Assembly (NCBI GenBank): GCA_902728285.1
Contig: CACVBU010000795.1
Span: forward strand, 186,001 to 250,000
DNA: 64,000 nt
Source: Clytia hemisphaerica
Taxonomy: Eukaryota; Cnidaria; Hydrozoa; Leptothecata; Clytiidae
Reading direction: 5' to 3'
The notes beneath the pieces are model-generated. The model ran no database searches, was not told where the DNA came from, and saw only the letters and a program-made list of their open reading frames with translations. Made by a program: the position numbers and the translations under genes. Below, in pieces: positions 54,807-64,000 of this stretch. Position 1 is the stretch's first letter, and each line of letters starts with the position of its first letter.

Positions 54807-57800
54807 ATGGGTTCATTTGCAATATCATATATTTTTATTTTGTTCTTCATTCGTTTCCATTCAGGTAAAGTCACATTTAATTTACCTTTTCCCAAACAAG
54901 AAAAGCCTTAAGATTTGCACCGCATTTAGAATGACGGATTGAACTTAGCTCTTTCTTTGTTTTCTATCTAGCGTTTGCGTGAAAACGTGGGTCACGCGTT
55001 TTGGATTGAAAATAAGTGGCTTCATTTCCCATGCACGGGGCTTTGAAATCAAAGGTACTGAAAAGACCATCCCGAGATCGAGGTATGTTGAGGTCATCAA
55101 GATAAAAAATAGATTCAATTATATGTTTCTTTTGTAGAACCTGTTGATTGTAAGAACATTGTCGTATCAAAGTCAAACGGCAGCGACACAAAGGGGTGCG
55201 GCTCAACAATACAATTTGCATGTAAAACATTACGGTATGCTGTTGAAATGGCTGAAGATAATGACGTCATCCTCTTGGATGGAAGTAACTCCACCATGAA
55301 ATATGACTTCACCAATACAGTTATTGATAAAAACTTATCCTTAGCTGCGTTAGACACTGCAATATTACCTCTTCTTACAGCATCAATTAAGGAAGGAGAG
55401 CGGAACTTCATTTTGACTCATACTGGGTATTTCAATGTTAGTTATATGAACTTTTCAAGAAATTCTTACTCTTTCACTCCAACAGACCCTTATTTTTCAG
55501 TTGACTTGACCTCTTATGGATCTAACAAACTTTTTATCACGGATTCGATCATACAGAAAGGAGCACCGATGTACAGAGTAAATAGCTGGTATGTTGAAGG
55601 GTCTATTTATATTTTGAGGTGTATATTTCCTGATGACTTCAAATGTTTTGTTCCTGATCATAGGTCGAAAAATCAAACGAGCACCAAGGTTCAGGCTATC
55701 GTCAAGGATTCTTTATTTTCGTATCTTGGCGAGTCAGCATTCGATTGGTGTTTACATGCGTCAGTATTTTCTCTTATAAATTGTTCGATTGGGCTGAATA
55801 ATTTTATCCATCACGGATTTGATACTGTAAACATCCAAGAAACCACCGGCAGTATTTCGATTAAAGACACCCATGACTTAACCATTATAGATAGTGGCTT
55901 GATTATGAACTTGGAAAACATAAATCACGCTATAATAGTTAACAATACGTTTATTATTCGCTATAATGTTTTTTGGATACCCTTGACTTTCCAAAATGTT
56001 ACCTCGTGTTTGATCAAAGACTCTATAATTGACATTCCGTTTCCAAGAAAGGGGTGCCCGGTTGATAGTCTCCCTTCCTTCCAAATACACTCAAGCGAAG
56101 TCACATTTGAAAGGTTGACATTTATAATGAATGAAAAATTGAAATACTTATTGGATATTAAAACCTTCAAATTTCCAGAAAAAAGTTGGATCGATTTGTC
56201 ATGCGAAAATAAACTTATTTTTGAAATAGGTCTTCCAGCTGATCCTTCCGATATTCATATCTCACAGTTTGATTTTGGATGCCCGGTAAATTATATTCCA
56301 AAGTATGTATGTTTTCCTCGTCAAAATCAGCAATATGTACTTTACTGTGATGCGATGATAAATAATCAATACACTCTCAACAGATCTGAGCTCAGTTATA
56401 CTATATTAAATGGGTATTATATTCAGTCTCCCCCTATTTACCAATGCCCCCTTCAAGCAAGATGCGGGGAGGGAAGTATATTCAACTTGGAGCCTTATTG
56501 GGGATATATCAACACAGAAAATGGATCTAAAGTTGATAACAGTCCATTGGAATTTGTAACTTGTCCAGAACATTTTTGCGGAAACATCGAGTCATCGAAT
56601 GCTATTGAAACATCTTGGCAATATTGCCAGGGAAAACGTATTGGTCGACTTTGTGGTGATTGTCCCGAAAATTACATTGTTCCCGTAATCGGTTCGAAAC
56701 AATGTCTCCTGATGACTGACTGTGATGATGGGAAAATGTTTTGGATTTTGTGGCTGTTGCTTTGTCTCTTTATACTGACAGTGTATGGATTTCAACGAAC
56801 AATAGCTAAAGTTATATGCTACTGTTTTGAAAAATATTTCCGTAAAAAAAGAGTGCAACGACCGATACCGCGAGAGATTCAAATTGAAAATGACGAAATT
56901 ATTGAAGAAGAGAATAATATACCAAATAATTGTCACGGTCCGCAAGAAAACGAGGAAGATAGAGTTTGCCAAACACCTCCACCACAGCCTTTGGTACCTT
57001 TACCTCATGTTGACCATCAAAGGAATCAACAACAACAACTTGCAGACGATCATGTAGATGCGCATCAGCTTTTGGAAGAACATCAACAAAAGAACTCTTT
57101 AAGTGGATGGTTTGTCATTTTTATCTCTTTCTACCAAACCATTTATATTATCCGACCCTCAAGAAACACAACCAGTTCATCGCAAATCTTTTCGACAATC
57201 AATGATGTCTTTTTTACCCTTTTCACTGGAACTTTGGATATCGTCTCACCGAATATCACCATGTGTCCTTTACAGACACAAAATGCCGACCTCGTTGAAT
57301 TCATCAAAATAAGCCCTTGGATTGCATGTATAAGTTTCACCATTTTCTTGATCATTATTTTGACATATGTGGTGAAATTCAAGAGAAGACAGCTTCACGG
57401 AAATGGCTATCAGAATCTTGAAGCTGCTGGTGAAAATGGATGGCAAGAAAGAACACTTTCTCATCTTCAAAAAGGTGTCACTCAAATGATATTTATTGTT
57501 TACATTCCCATTAGTATGTTTTTGCTGCGTTTACTGAAATGTGTTGAAATAAATGGTGAGCATTATCAGTTCATTCAAGCCTCCAACCAATGTTATTCCA
57601 CGACTCAAATCGTTGCTTGGATCTTTCTCATTTTCTGGTCAATCTTCTTTTGTCCAGCATTATACCTGGCAACGAGATTGCTGCAGATGAAAAAAATTGC
57701 GGTGAACGAGTTTGTGATTGTGTTGATTTTCCCGCTTCAAATTGTTTGGTATTTAATTCGAATAGGCATGCGTAGAAATGACAACGAACAGGTAGTGAAT

Positions 57801-58100
57801 GATGACAAAGAAAACATCTACAAAGTGATGAGCAACCCTTTCAAAAGAAACGATGAGAACGTCCCCATTCAGTGGCTACCAATAATTTTATTCAGAGCTT
57901 TTATTTTGGCCATCATTTCAACCTTTGTGTTGAATACCGAGAAACGAGTTTTGGCAAATACCGCTTTTAGTGTTGTCCTTATGATCAAAGATTCCGTTGT
58001 TTGGCCATACCGGAGTGTTCGTTTGAATACTCTGAATATTATGTGTTGGTGTGGGTTGTTTTTGGAGATTCTGAGCTCGTTTTTTTTGGTCATTTGCTAA
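54807..58100 (+). CDS. Beta-helix ectodomain multi-pass membrane protein
   Basis: Two exons, 54807-54864 and 55138-58100, give 1006 aa. Residues 1-19 are a signal peptide (MGSFAISYIFILFFIRFHS). The ectodomain (about 20-550) opens with SNGSDTKGCGSTIQFACKTL, the motif that introduces parallel beta-helix (PMP-like) domains. It has many N-x-S/T sites and ends in a Cys cluster (YCQGKRIGRLCGDCPENY, about 510-527). About eight hydrophobic segments follow, near 553-577, 675-692, 746-770, 802-820, 842-867, 877-897, 933-952 and 986-1006. A Pro/Gln/acidic cytoplasmic loop lies between the first two. Such large beta-helix/multi-TM surface proteins occur in non-bilaterian genomes without known function. 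Receptor or adhesion roles are possible. I do not recognise a named gene. Confidence 0.85.
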
Positions 58101-58382
58101 TCTTTCATTGGTGAAAGAATTTTCTGGTCTTTTCGTGGGTTTTGAGTTTGTTTTATTGCTAGCGCCAATCTTAGTTTTGGTTTTTGTGAACCTCTATGGA
58201 TTATTATTTGCAAAGTACCTTAAAAGATTTTTTAATAAGCAGGACTAATTTGCTTAAATTATTCTAACTTTTTTATTGATTTTTCTTATGGATTATCCAA
58301 TGAACTTACATTCTTTCTACTTTCAAGCTCGTTTATGGAAATATTTGATCACCCAATGAAACTATTTTAGTTTGACATTTGA

Positions 58383-58601
58383 ACATCCTTGTCTCAATGC
58401 TCCACTGGAACTCCTCCCCCCAGTATATCAAAAATCCAATTGGGATGAAGCTATTGTTTTTTAACTCGATTTTCTCCATTCAAATTTCAATAAAAATAAA
58501 AACATATATGGCACTTTCCTTTTCCGTGGAAATTTCGAGGTGTTTTCCACCGGAGATAATTTTTTCAAGTGGGGTGGAGTCGCCCTGTGACAAAAGGGTG
58601 T
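58383..58601. repeat. Degenerate MITE, CTGTCTCACAG family
   Basis: Ends ACATCCTTGTCTCA and TGTGACAAAAGGGTGT, with CCACTGG and TTTTCCACCGGAGATAA-like blocks as in the other copies. Confidence 0.55.
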
Positions 58602-58802
58602 ACACAAATATACATTAACTTTTACGTTCACTTTATTATATAACATAGTTTGTATATTATAAAACGTAATATGTTGCAAGGCGGATAGAGTCTGTGTTTA
58701 CGGACGATATCAACTTGGAGTTTTTCTTGATTTTACTTTTGTCCTGACCAAAATCCAAAATTTCCGCTTTTCTGCCAAGTTGATAAAGTCTAAGACAAGA
58801 GC

Positions 58803-58866
58803 TACCCCCGAAAAAATCCCCGTCTTCACGTTTGTTCCTCTTAGATGAAACTCGTCTTAGACTATA
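58803..58866. repeat. Dispersed repeat, copy 2
   Basis: Near-identical to 2206-2270. Confidence 0.7.
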
Positions 58867-59616
58867 GCATAGTCTAGGGTGTATTTGAATCTGATTAAGT
58901 TTGTGTATTGCACAACAATCATTTTATCTTTGAGATTTTAGAAAAATTTGATGATTTTTCAAGAACTAAATATGTAATGATCCTCAATAGAATTTCTTAA
59001 TCAATTCAATTTCTTTCTTTTTCGTATTAATATTAATTGACATACAAAAAAGAATATATTTATAGGAATCCATTTTTTATATCAAATATCAAAAACAATG
59101 CAAATTTAATATTCTTGACCACAAGTTTGAAGACCGAAGGATTTTTGGAAAGAATTTTTATTAGAACATTTTTATCAGTATCGAATCCTTTCTGCAAGTC
59201 TGTAAAAAATTGCTGGTTTTGATACTTCCGGCTAAGCTGATTTTTAAGCCATATTATAAATAAATCTACACTGTCAATAATTTTGAAAATATTTTAGATT
59301 TACGAAACAAATCTTGATTATTTTTCTTTTATTTGGTATTGGTGTTTCTAAAATTAGATTTGTAAAAATTTCTTGTGGATTAAAAATAAAATTTATTTTC
59401 GTCATTATCATTATGAAATTTTAATGATGAAATTTTCTCCTCCTTTTTTTGAATGCGGATTTTAAAGAAGCGGCCAGAATGATAAAGGGATAAATCGTTT
59501 TCTTCATTTCAAATTTTGGGACTCCCTTTTGGAGGTTTCATTTCCCTTGTGAAAAAATATAAAATATTTTGAATAGAGAAATTATTATATCGGAGAATTT
59601 TCACTATTTTTGTATA
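58867..59616. other. AT-rich stretch before the small W-K motif gene
   Basis: No repeat or gene recognised. Should contain the promoter of the gene starting at 59617. Confidence 0.35.
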
Positions 59617-62600
59617 ATGGAGACCATCGATATTGAAGAAATTAACAAAAAACACCATATCTCCTTAGGTATGTAAGAATATTTGTATCATCGCGAGGAA
59701 GAACTGTGTGGAAAGTGATTAGAAAATTAGTCGATATAACCAACTAGATGTTAACACTGATACTACTCTAAGGTCCCAAATAAACATTAATTAATTTTCG
59801 AAAAGTTTTCAGACCCCTGTTCTTATTAGGACCCTCCCTTGTTTATTTATTTTTGAAAATATTTTCAGTTATCACTGAATTGTTTTAAATAGCCTGTTTT
59901 TGGCTTGTAATTGCCTTCTTTTGAGGGTTTTTGGAGGTATAATTTTGGATTCCCCTTTTATTGAAGAATTTATCGCTTGCTACAGTAGCAATACTTTGGC
60001 CAGGTTTTATGAGCGAGTGTACCATCCCATGGTCTCAAGCAGATTTCAATTGCATATAATAAAGTTCAAGTAAATGTGTCAATTGCTAGGTTTGAATTAT
60101 TTTTTTTTTTCAGATAATTCCATCCTCGAGAAGTTCGCACCGATTCCAGAGAAGGTCCCGGAATGGAAAAAAGAAATCATTAAACGAAAAAATGAAAAGC
60201 TTTTGGTAAGATGGATTTATATTTAAACAGCTTTTAGGCGTTAATCTTTCCAATAGAAAGTTAAGGTATATCTCATAACCATAGGAAATCACCCGGGGGT
60301 ACTTAGGCAAATGGAGGGTACAGTATGTGCTGCCCTTAAGAGTACCTTTTTTGGATTTGCAAAGTCCCGCTAAGGGTCGGAAAAATCAGAAAATCAAATT
60401 TCAGTCCCACTAAGGGTAGGAGAAATAGGAAAATTTCAACTTTTTACCTCCAGAAAGATAGAAATTTGGTCAAATTGTTCAATTTTGTCCCGGTAAAATT
60501 TTCAAATTTTCCTTTTTTTCTCGTTTTTAGTCCCGGTAAGGGTCCGAGGGTCGAAAGTTGAGTGGCACCCCCCGTCAGCTCGCAACCCTAGTACCCCCCC
60601 GGGACCCCCTTCTCACAGCAGACCCACTGGGACCCCTTCCCACTGGAAAAATTGTCTTAATTTTCCTCCCCCATGGAAAATTATCCTCCAATTTTTGTCC
60701 CCAGTGAAAATAACCAAATAAACCTGTCCTCACTGCAAAATATTTATTCTCTTTTCCCATCCTCACTGAACTTTCTGACTTAAAAACAAAAGAGTTGAAA
60801 TCCCCAGCCCATCAAGTTTCAGTTCGTTATTTTTACCCCCACTGGTTGTAAAAATCCTACCGGGTCTGTGAGAAAGAGGTGTAGGAAAACACACTCAGCT
60901 CTCATTACACAATGGAAAAAAACTTGAAAGAGCATTGCAATCTCGATAATATTAAGGATCTCTTTTGAGCTTCTAGCTAGATAAACAATAACAATGACAT
61001 CCCCATCCATTGAAAATAGTTAACTTACTATCTCCTGGCATATAACTCCTTCCATTTCCGATTGACTAAAAAACTCTAGTCATCAATGTTTATTGGGCTT
61101 TCTTTAAAATGCAAGCTGTGATCTTAAAAGCATGTTAATCTTTTTTGTGCTGACTGTCAGCAATAAGTAGCAAGCAGGTAATGATGAAGAGCTTGGACTC
61201 TGTCAAATGTGTTTTGGTCAATACAAATCTTGAAAATCACTCGTATACCTACTTCCACTCCAAACTCTCTATAGAACATTCCCTTCTCACAGACCCGGTG
61301 CGATTTTATCAGCCAGTTGGGGTAAAAGTAACGGACCAATACTCGATGGGGATTGATATTCCCATGTTTTTATGGCCGGGGATTTGAATTCCATCGTTTT
61401 CTAGCCAGAAGAATTCAGTGGAGATGGTGAAAATAGTACTTAGTATTTTACTTTGAGGATTTGTTTATCTGATTATTTTCAACGAGGACAAAAATTAGAG
61501 TATAATTTTCCACTGGGGACGATATTTTGGCCAATTTTCCCAGTAGGACGGGTCCCCAGTGGGTCTGTGAGAAGGGGGTGTTATAGACAAAGAATTAATT
61601 CTAAACCTCTATTCCTTCATAAACTACCTTTACTTCTCATAGGTATCTAGTAAATGGGGTTCAGAATAAACTGGGAGGGGATTTTAAAACCGTTGGGTCG
61701 TTTATTAGGCGCTAGAGGTAAATGAGCGACGTTGGGGCGTATTTGTTGATAACTTTAACCCTTTGCGTTCAGGGGTTACAAGCAGTGCTCTTGCATGTAA
61801 ATGGTTTTCTCACATAGAAAGTTAGTCGATTTGCATCCAAATATACATTCATCCCCTTTTAATTGATTTAAGGATGCTTAAGGGAAGTAATCAATTTATT
61901 CCGCAATAAAAATACCTTTATTGTTACCATATCAAATTCAAGTTAGCATGTAGTTACACTGCGTTTTTTATGAGGGAAGGTCAAAAAACATTATGAATAT
62001 AGATCTATAAAGCCCGAAGGGCTAGATGACATGCTTTGTTTGAAAGGTGTGCCTTGGTTTGCGGTAGGAAGTCTTTCCGAGGTCACGTGATATTACAATA
62101 GAATTTCAGCGCTTGACCAATCAGAAGCTTCGCGACTGTTCGAAAACAATAGCAACAATACTTTTTGCGATTTCAATTTTTTTTGCTTGGAAAAGTTTGA
62201 CACCCCATCTAGCACTTCGGGCTTTACAGAAATCTATGATTATGAAAGGAACTATAAAAACAATCTTGTTGATACTAACTTTTGTGCCATAAATGGTAGT
62301 GTGACCAGTGGCCGATTTTTGGTTGGTGGTGTCGAAGGACACCAGAACGCTTAAAAGAACCCATCGTCGCTTTTTCGGCGCATCTTACCCTTTTTCACCA
62401 CACAAACAGTAATATTCCAGCTGGCACACAACGTTGTTACAACGTTCATCTAACGTTATATGGACGTTGTGAACATTAGATGAACGTTGAAACGATGTTG
62501 TGTGCCAGCTGGGATTTTAGTCAAGGGGATCAAATCCTCACATTCTAATACCCGTTATACTATACTACTTTATACTATCACACCGGAAAAATTAGCACAT

Positions 62601-62923
62601 TTGAGGCAGAGGTTCAAAGGTTAATCTAAACGCACTAAAGGAATCTTAAACGTTAAAAGACATTGTCATTCTGTCATTTTCAGCAAGACGCAATCGACGA
62701 AGCAATAGCACAGAAAGATCCATACGCTGGAGTTCCACAATGGAAGAAAGAACTTCTGATCAAGCGAGATAATGAAAAAGCGCAGCATAAAGAACGACTT
62801 TCCGTTGAACAGAAAGTAAAGGAGGAGGTTACCAAGAAATTTGAAACCAAACCAGAATGGAAAAAAGATCTGATCTTAAAACGTCGTATTAGTCAAGAAT
62901 CCCCACGACAAATGCAAACTTGA
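59617..62923 (+). CDS. Small protein with three P-x-W-K-K motifs
   Basis: Three exons, 59617-59668, 60114-60205 and 62684-62923, join in frame to 127 aa, highly charged (K/E rich), with no signal peptide or membrane segment. The motif is repeated three times: VPEWKKEIIKRKNEK (about residue 30), VPQWKKELLIKRDNEK (about 65) and KPEWKKDLILKRR (about 103). It recalls the short PxWKxxLLxRR motif at the N-terminus of phostensin/taperin, which are actin- and PP1-associated proteins. That link is by eye only. There is no RVxF-type PP1 docking motif in the short product. A cytoskeletal (actin-binding) role is a guess. Confidence 0.75.
59763..59950. repeat. Degenerate relative of the 51619 MITE
   Basis: Starts TACTCTAAGGTCCCAAATAA and contains TTGTTTATTTATTTTTGAAA, as in 51619-51914. 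The right end is not recognisable. Confidence 0.5.
60604..60882. repeat. MITE family CTTCTCACAGACCC
   Basis: Ends ACCCCCTTCTCACAG and CTGTGAGAAAGAGGTGT; interior closely follows 21944-22653. Lies in intron 2 of the small W-K motif gene. Confidence 0.75.
61276..61581. mobile_element. MITE family CTTCTCACAGACCC with target duplication
   Basis: Ends ACATTCCCTTCTCACAGACC and GGGTCTGTGAGAAGGGGGTG. TATAGA lies directly outside both ends (61270-61275, 61582-61587). Confidence 0.8.
62008..62226. repeat. MITE, TAAAGCCCGAAGGGC family
   Basis: Ends TAAAGCCCGAAGGGCTAGATG (first 20 inverted at the right end as CATCTAGCACTTCGGGCTTT); 219 bp, no frame. Confidence 0.7.
62417..62513. repeat. Palindromic mini-element, CCCAGCTGGC family, copy 2
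   Basis: Same structure as 39782-39879 with a few differences. Confidence 0.8.
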
Positions 62924-63115
62924 AATTCGTTATAATTATTTTGTGTTTTTAGTCTTTGTGTGATGTAAAATATGAGTTTACTTTGATTATTTCATTTAGG
63001 GACAATATACTTATGTTTTCAAGAAATGGTTTTGTTATGTTTTAACCCCTATTAACATCCCCTGTCTCAGTGACTCGGTGAGAATCTTCCCCATAATTAG
63101 GTAGATACCATTAAT

Positions 63116-63699
63116 ACACCCTCTTCTCGCAGACCCCACTCCCCACTGGAAAAATCGGCCAAAATATCTCGTCCCCTGGAAAATTATACTCCAATTTTTG
63201 TCTCATTAAAATAATCAAGTAAAAAAATCTTCACTGCAAATTTTATGCTTTTTTTCCCCATCCCCACTGGATTTACAAACATGAAAACGAAATAATTTAA
63301 ACCCCAGTCATAAGAAATATGGGAATATCAATGTCATCAATCCCCACTGAGTTTCAGTCTGTTATTACACCCCTGTCTCACAGCCCCGGTGGAACTTTTT
63401 TCAGTGGGGATAAAAATCTCTATCGAAATCCCAATGGGGATAGAAATTTTATTATTAAGGTTAAAAAATTCAGTGGGGACGGTTTTGGAGTGCAATTTTC
63501 AAACATTGATTTTCGAGTGGGGATGAAATCAAAGTCAATTTCCCAGTGGAGTTGAAATTCCAGGGTATTTTCCCACCGGGGACGAAGTTTTTGCTTAATT
63601 TTCCGGTGAGGATGGGGTCCCAACGGGTCTGTGACACAGGGGTGTGTTATTTTTACTACCACTGGCTGAAAAAATCCTACCGGTCTGTGAGAAGGGTAT
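63116..63699. mobile_element. MITE family CTTCTCACAGACCC, interrupted copy
   Basis: Left part 63116-63366 and right part 63646-63699 match 60604-60882. The middle is a nested member of the related subfamily. Confidence 0.75.
63367..63645. mobile_element. MITE, CTGTCTCACAG subfamily, nested insertion
   Basis: Ends ACACCCCTGTCTCACAG and GGGTCTGTGACACAGGGGTG. GTTATT flanks both sides (63361-63366, 63646-63651), and the uninterrupted family member has a single GTTATT at this point. Confidence 0.85.
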
Positions 63700-64000
63700 A
63701 TTGATACCTTGATACCATTGACTACATACAGTTATGTCAGTTATAAGCATAAATTTTGTTTTCTGTATAAACGCAAAGTGACCAAAATAGCAGTATCTGA
63801 CTCTCTCTTTAAATAAATACCATGTAAAAGACGGTTTACAGCTTTAAGTGTTTTTCTTATGTCATTATTATGTCAATATACACGGTGACGCAAAAATTAC
63901 TCTAATAAGTGGTTTTACGTAGTGGAACATAGAAAGATGCAAGATCATGCTATTTTAATGTTAAAAATTCTCGAAACAGTTTCGCAGTTTCGATGACAGT
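63700..64000. other. Right edge, nothing recognised
   Basis: No feature supported in the last 300 bases. Confidence 0.4.

Noticed and set aside
63319..63662. Frames on both strands at the right edge
   Set aside because: They fall within two nested MITEs and arise from repeated CCACTGG-type blocks.

Overview
This is a eukaryotic, animal-type window. It is visibly AT-rich, its genes are split by GT-AG introns, and it is very dense in small palindromic DNA transposons (MITEs). The gene families fit a metazoan: ABCC transporters, thrombospondin-1 repeats, a golgin/EEA1-like coiled coil, a beta-helix multi-pass membrane protein and a LINE. Gene structure and repeat style suggest a non-bilaterian such as a cnidarian. 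That is an inference, since no species-diagnostic sequence was recognised.

Layout. 1-6.5 kb is repeats: a palindrome, a 2.4-kb element with an 8-bp target duplication, and a nested pair of non-autonomous elements. 6.55-21.6 kb holds ABCC gene A on + (17 exons, 1321 aa predicted). 23.98-39.15 kb holds tandem paralogue ABCC gene B on + (15 exons, about 1262 aa). The 6.5-kb last intron of gene B contains a complete gene on the opposite strand (33.09-38.12 kb, 4 exons, 1484 aa), a zinc-finger coiled-coil protein with a cluster of CRE-like sites just upstream. 39.2-46.0 kb is gene-poor and repeat-filled. 46.3-49.5 kb is a small secreted protein with two TSP1 repeats and a cysteine-rich tail, behind a TATA box. 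50.5-51.2 kb is an orphan LINE ORF1-like frame. 52.0-54.6 kb is a TTAA-flanked element carrying a second element whose inverted ends are minisatellites. 54.8-58.1 kb encodes a 1006-aa beta-helix/multi-TM surface protein. 59.6-62.9 kb encodes a 127-aa protein with three copies of a short P-x-W-K-K motif. The right edge is again nested MITEs.

The two ABCC genes share exon boundaries almost exactly. They carry stretches of about 80-107 bp of complete nucleotide identity in the exons, while their introns look unrelated. Gene B lacks one exon of gene A. Both lack a visible TMD0, although their core looks MRP1-type. No operon-like or bacterial features were seen. Exon coordinates were derived by hand from splice sites, reading-frame continuity and A/B comparison. 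N-terminal exons of gene B, UTRs and promoters are the least certain parts.
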